From assembly GCA_910591455.2 (NCBI GenBank), contig OU342806.1:9685926-9749925 (forward strand): a stretch of DNA of 64,000 nt. Direction: 5' to 3'. Below are positions 13,007-23,104 of this stretch, one piece after another. The stretch's first letter is position 1. Every line of letters starts with the position of its first letter. The notes beneath the pieces are model-generated. The model was not told the DNA's origin. It was given only the letters and a program-made list of their open reading frames with translations, and did not search any database. Made by a program: the position numbers and the translations under genes. The stretch is from Pholis gunnellus (Eukaryota > Chordata > Actinopteri > Perciformes > Pholidae).

Positions 13007-13637
13007 GTTAGTCCCTGTTAGTGCTCATATGCACTGATGTAAGAGTAAAAAAACAATGCACATTGAAAACAGAAGTTCGTTAGTTATGTGGCTTCCATTG
13101 TATTTTAATTATGCCACTTGACAACCGTGATGAGAGTGAGTAGCTATACAGAAATGCTTTATAGTCAACTTCTTTGTTAGTGTCGATTGCACAACTTTCA
13201 AGAGACTAGAATGGAATGTTTATTGAATCCTCTTTTTTTCTCCCAGCAGAATTTTAGCTTGAACTCATAGCAACATATACAACGTTCAAAACAGCAACAT
13301 ACAGGTTTTTCCTATCCTGTGTTAATGAAGTGTAGTATACAGAGCTTGATGGAAACGGGGCACTAGCCTAATAGGTAAAACTTCATACTGACCACAAACT
13401 GACTCGCATGTATCAAAGGATGCGTTTTTCTTTTAAATAGTCTCAAGTTTAGTTTCAAGACATGTAATTTCAGTTTTTTCCTCATTTAATTTTACGTCCA
13501 ATATGGGTAAACTTTTGTTTCCGTGGATTCACCTTTTAACTACGTCTCTGCTTTTCTCTTGCAACATGCTTGACCCTACTTCTCCCTCTCTCCTCAATCT
13601 CTTCAGGTTACACTTTGTAATTTCTTTCTATCACATT

Positions 13638-13667
13638 CACACACACACACACATACACACACACACA
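13638..13667. repeat. CA microsatellite
   Basis: CA dinucleotide run with one CAT interruption. Confidence 0.9.
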
Positions 13668-13793
13668 TCCTGTGCTGAGGGAAGCTTACACAGCTCATTT
13701 TTTCTCCCTAATTGAACTTAGCTAATCCTTTGGCCTTAGGGAAGAATCTTGGAGTTAATTCATATTGATTAACTTACACACTTGCAGGGATAT

Positions 13794-13833
13794 GTGTATA
13801 TACTGTGTATATATATATACATACACACACACA
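13794..13833. repeat. TA/CA compound microsatellite
   Basis: GTATA-type repeats pass into TATATA and then CACACA. Confidence 0.85.
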
Positions 13834-14869
13834 AGTTTTTTTCAAGCAAATTTACTTCATAGTTAAATTTAAACAGAAATGCAACAGCAACATCTGTTAG
13901 ACTCCTTGTTATTACTGTAACTGTAAGTTGAAGTAAAAGGTTACCTGTTTGAAGGTTTTAGGGAACTAATGAGTTCAATTTGAGGAGCCAAATAGACTTG
14001 GATTACTTTTTTATACGGTTTACATTATGACGAAAATATCCTCTTCTCACTCTTTCACAGCAGTTTTGATGTTTTTGTGTGTCTTTGAGTTACAGGAGTG
14101 TAGGTCAACTGTTACTGGCGGCGAAGTCTTTCAACATCATTACTGATGATTACAGATTGTAATCAGTAGAGTCGGTGAGTAAAAACAGGAACACATCCAC
14201 ACACAGTCCTCTCATCAGCGTTAATATAACAGTATGCTGTGGATGCACAGTTTATATATTTGATCACAATGCGTGACGTACAAAATGTCACATTGAAAAT
14301 CTTAAATCCACTAACATCACACTGCATAGAAAGAAATTGGCAATTGTTGTCTCTCCCTCTTCCATCAATAATGGCCGGCAGTGCACTACAGCGGATTACT
14401 TGATGTGGGAAAACTGAAAAATGTGAGACTAACAATCAGTTTACTCATAGGGTACAATTCATTAGATAGGTTTTTTTTTTCTTAATCTTCAAGGCCATGA
14501 AAATGTAAATTGTTTTTAATAAATTGTTTATTTAAAGTTCATGAGACATGTGGATTTGTCTAGCAACTGATATTGCATTCACAGTTTAAATGAATAGCTG
14601 ACAGTAAAGAGTAACTTCTGAGGTTTTAAAGGATGAACTCTTCCCATTTCATTTAAATTGTTCAACTTTCAATTTGAAGCAATGTTGGATTGAATTATTT
14701 GCGTTAATTAATATGCAGTCTATGATTATCACCTTATGTTGAGGCACTAAAATGACTACACTACTAGGATAGTTTGGATCCCGTTAAGCTAGCATATTAT
14801 TTATTAAGTTATTTGAAGTTGTAATTTGAGTAATTATTATGGTCAGTTTAGTTGATCTCTGTCCCTTTA

Positions 14870-14994
14870 ACTCAGGAGGAAGGGGCTGCTGGAGGCAAAC
14901 AGAGCTGTGCGCATGCGCAACGTGCTTAGCAACATTCTGGGGCAGCAGAGGTATAACGAGGGATCGTTTATGCGCATTTCTGGGACGAAAAGAG
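14870..14994 (+). promoter_or_regulatory. prrg1: prrg1 promoter and probable untranslated first exon
   Basis: A palindromic TGCGCATGCGCA at 14908-14919 matches the NRF1 consensus perfectly. It lies in a locally GC-richer stretch just before a good splice donor (AAAGAG then GTGAGC at 14995). The first coding exon at 15790 is tiny and has an upstream acceptor (TATCAGCAG), so a non-coding first exon here is a sensible inference. The transcription start itself cannot be read from the sequence. Confidence 0.5.
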
Positions 14995-15789
14995 GTGAGC
15001 TGAATTTATAAAGTTAATTTACACACCAACAGACGGCTTCGACATGAAGTAAAAACCCGTTGTATTTATCGGAGGCCCTTCTTTCGACCACTGTGTCTGA
15101 TATCCCGGCAGTTTGAATCATGTGTCGCTCGTTAACGTTAAATCGCATCCGACGCTGGAGACGCACTAGTCCTACAAATCAGCCCCGCTTGTCAGTACAC
15201 GGGGCGCTAACCAGCGCCACGCGAGGCTAACAGCGCTGCTTATACGCTCGAGAATAGACCGTTAGCATCCGCAATTAAGCTTAGCTGACATTGTTCTAGC
15301 TTCCAGTGGTTGTCCCGCTGTCTCTCTTGTGATTCGTGTAACGGGGCGGAGGTGCTTTGTGTGTGTGTGTGTGTGTCCGCCGCTGGTGATCTATTTCGGG
15401 TAGCTTATGAGCAGGATTCCCGTAACAGTAACAACTGGCCAGCAGCCGCCATTGGTTAGTGTCACTTTGGTCAAGGGTGTATCATACTCACAACACGCCA
15501 TTTAACGCTTAGCTGTTATGTTCTTACGCTTTAATTCTGTCATCATTGTGTCTTAATCATCCCAAAGAATGTAGGTGTTTTCACCGCGCGCTGCTACTGT
15601 TATGTCCTGGTGTCCTTACCAAATCAACTTTTTATTAAAGGAATGTGAGCAATGTTATGAGTGATCAGGCAAAAAGAGATGTTCTCCCCTGTACTTGCAT
15701 GAGAGGGAGTCTTGGTTAATTATTGTCTGACTTGTATCAGCAGGTTCAGAGCTGCACATCGCTTCACCCCAAACAGACTCGCAGGAATC

Positions 15790-18100
15790 ATGGGGAGTGG
15801 TAAGTTTATTGACACTACACTTGTGATTTTACCCCACAGGCAGAGAAGTTCACATGACCTATTACTTTCCTCCTCCAATTTCTTGTTTTATTCTGTCCTA
15901 TTGTGTCATTGGAATGTGACTATTACGTTTTTTTCTATTGTCTTTCGTACACAATTCCCATTCTTTCCTAAGGGAATTTCCTGTTTTCCGCCTTTTTGTC
16001 CATTATTTCTTCCTGCTTCTCAAGTTGTGTGCTGCTCACATCCCTGAACTTTAAACTGAATTGCTTAATTCGTTAATGAGTTAGTTAATTAATTCGGTAG
16101 CACATCAGAGATTCCCATCTTGTGCACAATTCTTTTGCGAGAGTTTATGTTCTTGTCCTGGATGTGTGAAACAGAGGGACACTCTGTCTCTCAGTTCATT
16201 CCTCTAGTTTGTTTTATGTAGCCCAGGGATGGATGCCTTCATCAAAGGAGCTTTTGTTTTTATGCAGAAATGTGGGCACTGGGCAGCGCTCGGATCTGCT
16301 CCACTGCCTTTGTTTCAGTCGCCACCTCTCTCTCTCTCTCTCATCCCTTTTTTGAGTTTTTTGGCATCTCCGTCCTTTTTTCTTACTTGTGCGTCTCTCC
16401 TCTCTCTTTCAACACACTCTCTCTTTTTGCTGAAATTGTCCCCCCCCCTTCCCGTCCTCCCCCTGTTCTGCTTACTGACTCATCCCTACTTTCCTCTTTT
16501 TGTCTTTTTTATTTTCTTGTCTCTGCTTGTGATTTTGTTTTCTCACACATCTTTAAATCTTACATCCTCTCTGCCCTCGTCTTTGTCTCCCCTCCTCTCC
16601 TCTCCTCTCCTCTCCTATCGCTCGCCTCTCAGTGTTCCTGCCGGCGGACGCGGCCCACTCAGTGCTGCGCCGGCTGCGCAGGGCCAACTTCTTGCTGGAG
16701 GAGATGAAGCAGGGTAACATTCAGAGGGAGTGCCGCGAGGAGATCTGCACCTATGAGGAGGCCCGCGAGGCTTTCGAGAACGATGAGAAGACGGTGAGGG
16801 ATCAGACCTACAATCCCTGTGATAAATACACGCAGGAACAGAAAAATAGAACACACAGTGTCTATGGCTAGATGTGGACGCACACATAAACCACATAAAG
16901 GGATAGTTCAGAAGTAGGTCATTTGAATTACTCACCAGTTGTAATGTCTATACAGGGATATTAGCTCCAGTGGGCATTCATGTGTTCAGAGATTTCCCAG
17001 AAGCCAGTGACTGGTCAGACAAAAATGTACCACACCTCATGGGGTCATTAAACAAAAATAAGCAGCGACAACACCATACGCAAACACACACAATTGGTAG
17101 AAAATCTTTTGAACACAGGATTCCCAGCTAGAGCTAAAAGCCACAAATCAATATTACTACTGCTGTGTAACTCATACCTGCCGCCCCCTGTAAAAGAATC
17201 CAGAGTATCCCTTTAAAGTGCTATTTTGTTGGCTTCATGTGTCCAGTAATGAAATCCTACGCCAAGAGTGGTAGCTTGTGGAATGTGTATGTTTTTTCAG
17301 GAAGTGATGATTATCAGCAGGAAGAACCACCGAGTCCATGCTGGAGAGGGACGCATATTTGTAAAACTATTGTGAGAGGCCACAGAGCAAATGCACAGTC
17401 ACGTGGTCGCTTTTTGTTCGGATGTTGTTGTCTACTGCCTTTTGTGTTGCAGTAATCCAGATGGAAAGTATTCATACGGTGGATATTGTGTGTACTGAGT
17501 ACACACTGTGTTCTGGAAATAGTTCCGTGCCACCATGTTTACACTGTAGCCCGCATGAGTGAGTCTTATCTTCAAAATTATATTTTTGGTCTTCTATTGA
17601 TTTTTTGACATGTGTGTCTATGTTGTTTTGTTTTTTTGCTGCAGAGACGGTTCTGGGAAGAATACGTGCGTGAGAGCAGTCCATCCGGAGGGCTGGAGAC
17701 GGTGGTCGGAGGAGTCCACTCTCTGTACTTGATCGTGCCGTTGCTGCTGGTCGTGCTCGTCATCGCCGCCGTAGCCATCACTGTGTGGCGCTGCCACTCC
17801 CGCAAGCGCTCGCAGCGCAGCCCCAGCCTGGGCCACTCGCATCACGACCACGTCTTGTCGGTGGTCTCTATGGACCATTGGGGGAGGGATTACCACCACG
17901 GGGACCAATCAGAACTGAGCGTCCACAGCAGCCCGGCTTATCCGGGCTCAGAGCTCACATCGGGGAGAGGAAGCGCTGGAGACCCGCCTCCCTCTTACGA
18001 GGAGGCTGTGGGCCATTCAGACGTCCAAATAGAGACAGAGCCACCGCCACAGTATGAGGATATAGTCAACGCCAGCGCTTCTGGTGGTCATGCGAAGTAA
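15790..18100 (+). CDS. prrg1: PRRG1, transmembrane Gla protein with PPxY motifs
   Basis: Single-pass membrane protein whose extracellular Gla domain is gamma-carboxylated by the vitamin-K-dependent carboxylase. There are three coding exons: 15790-15799 (ATG GGG AGT G), 16633-16793 and 17645-18100, giving 208 aa. Residues 4-20 resemble a propeptide ending in RLRR, a furin-type site. Residues 21-61 form the Gla domain with many Glu, the C37-C42 pair and F60-W61. The transmembrane segment is about 84-105, followed by WRCHSRKR. The cytoplasmic tail has PPPSYEE at 171-177 and PPPQYEDI at 190-197, which are WW-domain ligands. PRRG3 is the main alternative, because its N terminus is also VFL...AHSVL. 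The PPPxYEDIVN end, the length and the tmem47/tab3 neighbourhood favour PRRG1. Confidence 0.88.
15800..16632 (+). other. prrg1 intron with a long pyrimidine-rich tract
   Basis: Intron between GTAAGT and CTCTCAG. From about 16313 to the acceptor at 16632 the + strand is strongly biased to C and T. It includes a CT run at 16318-16340, a C-run near 16441 and a CTCCT pentamer array at 16590-16616. Long open frames here are low-complexity artefacts. Confidence 0.8.
16590..16616. repeat. (CTCCT)n pentanucleotide repeat
   Basis: Five-base tandem repeat directly upstream of the prrg1 exon 2 acceptor, within a larger pyrimidine tract. Confidence 0.85.
16897..17214. mobile_element. Short MITE-like element in prrg1 intron
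   Basis: Bounded by AAAGGGATA at 16897-16905 and its inverse TATCCCTTT at 17206-17214, about 318 bases overall. The interior has no coding capacity. No clear target duplication is seen, so this could be a truncated or chance pair. The AAAGG(G/A)ATAGT end resembles the family seen at 25098 and 57379. Confidence 0.55.
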
Positions 18101-21100
18101 ACCTGCCTCTCACTACCACCCCAACAAAAGCCCGAACCTCCACTAAGACCATCCGATCATTTAGCAGCGTCACTATTGTGGTATCACGAGCCTTCCTCAT
18201 TCAACACAAACACTTTTTACTCTCTGGTCAATGGACTAATGCAATGTTTGCCGGACCCAGCGCTGTTGAAATTTGCACTAACTTTTCATCAATGAGGTGA
18301 AGTGATAGCAGGAAGGATATTGCAATACCAAAACCTACCAGCTCTGTTGATCTTCCTCAAGTTGCATCTACGCTGTCACACTGTAGCAAACGATTGGACT
18401 CAGCAGGCGTAAACAAATGTTGCACGTGGCGTGAAGACGCGAGGGTTCTGATTGCCACGATGAAGGACTATTCCAGAAGTGGATACGAGGGTTGGATCGG
18501 TGCTTTTTTGAAGGTTGTTGCCAATTTTTGAGGCTTAAGTGGCCTGTAGCAGATATTTTAAAGAAATTATTCAAATGTACCTATTTGTTTATTGTGTATA
18601 TTGCAGACTTTGCAAGATTCAGAAACAGCATTTAGACCACAAACCAGCAATTCCAGGGAAACCCAGACAAGTTAACGTTGCATGTTGACCACCATGAGCA
18701 GAAAGAGGAAAACATGCTCAAAATCAAGCTTAGGGTTTATGTCTAACCTAGAGATGGGCGGATGATACCGAAGAGCAATTTCAACACATTGGATCCAAGC
18801 TTGTGACTCATGACGTTCAAAGCTTCAAACTACACCGATGCTCCAGAAAACGAATTTTCAATTTGACAGTTTTGAAAGTTTAGCAGCTAAACTGTGTTAC
18901 TCTGCTCAGAAGAGAGGGGAACAACGGAGAAATGTGGCACCGTACACTAGAAGGACGTCACCACTGGTATGAGGACATTTCCATCTAATACCTAGTAATG
19001 AAGATCAGTCTCTAAACACATTGTGATTTATGAAAGTTCAGATAAATATCAACCATGAAGTAAACACATGAGCCCGCACATTTTATGTCAACAACATACT
19101 TTATATCTAGAATTGTTGGACAATACATTTATTTATAAGTTAACTCTAACACACTCATTGGCTGCAATGTTCTCTAAAAGTGCTTGTTTTTGCCACTGAC
19201 TGGTTGTGATTGTTATTGTAAGTGTCTGACATTTTGGAAAGAGGCTCATTGAGGCTCATTGATTCTGAAGTCTGGAGCACGGACATGTTACCGGAAGACA
19301 AATGTGGAAACGAAAGTGCCAGCTGGCCAGAGTTGTTTGTTTTGGAGTTCAGAAAGGGTAGCTTAGTGAAATCCAAAAGATTTACAATGTCATGTCTGGA
19401 TATTTAGGTGATTTTGACAATGTGGAGGAGGTCTTTGAATTTCGAGAGAGCAGCAACAGGCAGAGGAGTGTGAACCAGCTGGTGGTGTTCTCTGGATGCT
19501 GTGACCCTTTTGCCCACAGGGGAAGAATGCTGTAAAGAGAGACCTGTTGCTGCCCGACATTCACATTTCAGAACAAGACTTCTTCTTCTTGAGCGGGACT
19601 TGGACCGGATATCAAACAGACTCGGATCAAGAGAAAGATTAAGAAAAAAGTTGTATTCTCTATACACTATATACAATATGATAATCTGAGCCTGTCAGTG
19701 GCAAAAACAAGCACTTTTACACGTTACAAGCTTTGAATCTTCATCCACCCGTCTCTAGTCTAACCTGTGAGCAAACGGTTATCTACTCACACCGAGCTGA
19801 CGCAGAGCATGCCGCTGCATCTTCATCCCACCAGCTAACTTGAGTCCAATATATACTTGTGACTGACTAATGAGAGATAATCTGGGTCTTTAGCCTGCTA
19901 AATACAAAAAAGATCTGACTTTTTGGCGGTTTTGTGCAGGGTAGTAGTGGTACTGGGCTTGTTGACTGTAAATAGTAAATATAATTTAATGTGAATGGCT
20001 GCCCACAGTTCTGTTACGGGGGTCAAAGGGAGCATTAAGCATTTAGTAAGGGATCAGGTGGAACCAAACTGTGTACAGCTGCAAAGTTGGGTGTTAATTG
20101 ACTTTTCCACATTACAATCTGTAATTTCATTTATTGTTGGTATCAATAATATCACTCAACGCAGGTTTAAATAGTCAAGTTGCCAAACTAATGCATCGGT
20201 CCAACTTCAGTATACACTTGTGAATGTTTTTGAGTTTAATATTTAAGATAGGACCAGCAGTGAAGTGTAAATGTGTCCTATGTGCTTATATTTTGGTCAC
20301 GCATGTAGCTTAGTCTGTACACCTGAGGTTGGATCTGGCTCTGCACTGTTTGTTGATGGTCAGTGCTTGCTGGCCACATGTCCTTCTGCTGGGCTGCTTT
20401 TACTGTGAAAATCTCTCCCTGTTATTTCCCTTAATGCAAATGTAACCGTGTTGGAAATGACTACAGAGTCTTCTGCTGTGCCACTGTCACTAAGAGCACA
20501 CGGAGGATTCTTCAAATAGTTTGCAGCGACACCATATATGTAAGTTGTGGAGTGACTTGCACAGGGATGTGGGACAGGAAGCCATAGAAACACAAGCTTT
20601 GGGGGGAAAAAGGGGAGAGATTCTGTATTTAACACTATGGACAGAGTTCAAGTTTAGCATGTGTTATGTACCTGTGTATATAAATAAGTATAGTCTTTAC
20701 GTGTGAAAGTAAGATACAGTGAGATTGGTTTTTTTTACTGCATAGGTATGCAGCAAATGCATTGCCACTAGTATATAGTAGGATGTGGATAAATGAAGGC
20801 ACTTTGTGTTGATGCTCGACTGTTAGATGAAAACTAGGACAGTCTGGTTTGACGTCTGTAGCTTCACTCTCAGCCATTACGATGTCACTGTAAACCTAAA
20901 TAAAAAGTGCTCATGCTCTATATGCAATTTTTCCTGCATACACTCTAAAAACCAAAAAATATCGGTCTGATGTTCACAGATACTGATGAGTGTCACGTTT
21001 CCTGTTCACACCTCACAGGTGAGCACTGATTATTATACTTTGTGAGTTGACCTGTGAACCTCAGCACTACGACGTTGAGCTGAGTTGTGCCGTTGTACTT

Positions 21101-21240
21101 GCAGAGCTCTTTTTTTTTGTTTGTTTTTTACAATGCCTTATCAAACAAACAAAATGTTATATAACACTAAATGCAAGATAACTTGTTATAAATCCTTTAT
21201 GTGCAGAAGCTTGAATTAATTTGTAATAAAAGTGCTACAT
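18101..21240 (+). promoter_or_regulatory. prrg1: prrg1 3' UTR (probable, about 3.1 kb)
   Basis: No coding sequence follows the TAA at 18098-18100. AATAAA signals occur at 20899-20904 and 21225-21230. The second has a GT-rich stretch (GTGTTTTGTGCG) just downstream, as expected for cleavage. A MITE at 19175-19719 would lie inside the UTR. The full extent needs transcript data, and a shorter form ending near 20920 is equally possible. Confidence 0.5.
19175..19719. mobile_element. 545-bp MITE with perfect 26-bp terminal inverted repeats
   Basis: Positions 19175-19200 (starting TAAAAGTGCTTG and ending GCCACTGAC) are the exact reverse complement of 19694-19719. Similarity continues more weakly inward. 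The interior has no meaningful open frame, so the element is non-autonomous. No certain target-site duplication is visible. It lies in the probable prrg1 3' UTR. The transposon superfamily cannot be assigned from the ends alone. Confidence 0.85.
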
Positions 21241-22417
21241 GTTACCTTAATTTCGTATGAATGTGTTTTGTGCGTTTTTAAACCTGAGTTTTCTTCCATT
21301 CGCCTGCATTCCTGACTCACCCAAAGATCCACAGCATGCCTGCAGAGTCTTCAAAAGTATAAACACTGAATGAATCAATTCAGTGTTTGACATTCTTTGA
21401 CTTTTTTTACTCTTTTCGACACACTATACTATGACTTTTTTTGACATACTATATGATTTACTTTCGATACTAAGACATATTTAAGACTTTTTTGACATAG
21501 TATAGTACGTTTTGTTCATGGCATACTATACTATGACATATTCAGATTTTTTTTGAAAAAATACTATACTATGACTTATTTACGAAATATGTTACTAAGT
21601 CATTTTCATTACTCTTTGACATACGACTTTATTTAAATACCTAACTATTGACTTATTTTGTGACGAAAAAAAAGAAAAAATGTTGACATTATGTACAGTG
21701 GCTTTTTTTTCAACTTGACCTTTTTTGCTTGAAAAAAAAGTTACTTTATTTCGACATGTCCACTGGTGTAAGGGCCTCTCCACGGGTGCCTAGCCTCCCA
21801 ACAATGGCACTCTACTTCTCCTGAAGAAACAAACCCAGTTGGTTTAACAATGTAAATCGAGCAACAAAAAAATAAAACAACGAAGGCAAAACAGCAGCAG
21901 GTGAACCTACAAAGGAAAAACAGGGATTAATAATTAATTAATGCAAAATAATACGATTTAATGTTGTCACTACATCTCTTATATGGTATTAACATATGGA
22001 GTCACTCATCGTAGGCAGGACAACAATGGAGTTTATGAATCAATTTCCAGCCAACATGTCATTCCAGAATTTAAATAGGCAGCTGTAATAAATAAAGGTT
22101 GGCATGCTAACTGATCATATTAAATACATAACCATAACACCAAACATGAAGAGGATATTTCATGATATTTTCATAGCATACGAGTTTTTTTAATGACATA
22201 CTATTCTATGATTTGTTTCAACTTTTCTGACATTTTCATGACATTCATCATATATAGAAACACGATACACTGCTGAGCTTTGGTCAGTTTCTCGCTAGTA
22301 AATCGTGAAGATTCAAAAGGTACACTAAAGATTGAATAACAGGTAAATGTGTAAGATGATGCACAACAAATAAAGAATGAATTCAGTAATATATTCAAAC
22401 GGTAACAGAATAAACAA
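21241..22417. other. Convergent intergenic region, prrg1 to cpox
   Basis: AT-rich spacer between two converging genes. It carries a degenerate minisatellite at 21375-21670 and a weaker patch of it at 22140-22250. No gene seen. Confidence 0.65.
21375..21670. repeat. Degenerate TGACATACTATACTATGACTT minisatellite
   Basis: Repeated words TTTGACATA(C/G)TATA, ACTATACTATGAC and ACTTTTTTTGACAT recur at irregular spacing of about 30-60 bases. The units are partly self-complementary (ATAGTATAGT/ACTATACTAT). A diverged outlier patch is at 22140-22250. Confidence 0.75.
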
Positions 22418-23104
22418 TTTATTGTAATTACAAGCTATATATTATTTTTACATTTCAAAAGCCATATTATTTTCACAAACATTGTTCTCTCTTCAATGAG
22501 CCACGCTAGCTGTGACTCACAGCTCATCCAGCTATTGTTTTACTTCTGCTCAAACAAACCAGGAAGTGACTCATTAACCAAAAGTGAACAACAAACCTCA
22601 ATATAAATGGGCCTCAAGAGGGATCAGTTCATGACGAGTCTGTTATCTCTTAGCTTTGATTGTCAAAAATAACCCATTGTTGGGAGCAGATGCACTGAAA
22701 CATAAAAAAAAACACACACACACACACACACATGCTCAGTAGCTTAGTTTCCACCTACTTTCCCCTCAAGTGTTTTGTAAAAGGGGAGTGGAGCTCCAGG
22801 ACGTCAAGTAGAGCACGACACATTTAGCATAGAACAAAAAAAATACAGCTAGTGTTTGACACAAACACTTCTTAATTAAAAGAAGCACATCATCATGAGA
22901 TGACCTTAAAGCAGGTACAAGTACCACCTGTGGCCATCAGTAGTAATACAATCCCAATGTGATTAGGTGTTATCAAGGCTGACAGGAAAGAGGGAAAAGT
23001 ACCATTGCAGATTTTTAAAAAAACATATCACGCAAGTGCGATGTAATATTATTTTGGACAAAGACAGTTTCCTGTAGGCTTTGTCCAACCTGTGAACACT
23101 GTGG
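22418..23104 (-). promoter_or_regulatory. cpox: cpox 3' UTR and poly(A) signal
   Basis: On the minus strand, AATAAA (TTTATT at 22418-22423) lies about 680 bases after the cpox stop. A CA microsatellite at 22712-22732 lies inside the UTR. Other signals could be used. Confidence 0.5.
22712..22732. repeat. CA microsatellite
   Basis: Short CA dinucleotide run after an A-run, within the probable cpox 3' UTR. Confidence 0.9.

Larger units (their letters stand above)
12674..14869. other. Divergent intergenic region, tmem47 to prrg1 promoter side
   Basis: Contains the tmem47 5' UTR, read leftwards, with a (CAG)5 on its sense strand at about 12857-12872. Beyond it are CT, CA and TA/CA microsatellites at 12958-13006, 13638-13667 and 13794-13833. 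No open frame here looks like a gene. Confidence 0.6.

Noticed and set aside
16229..16717. 162-codon Ser/Leu/Pro-rich open frame before prrg1 exon 2
   Set aside because: It is a translation of the pyrimidine tract and overlaps the true exon in another frame.
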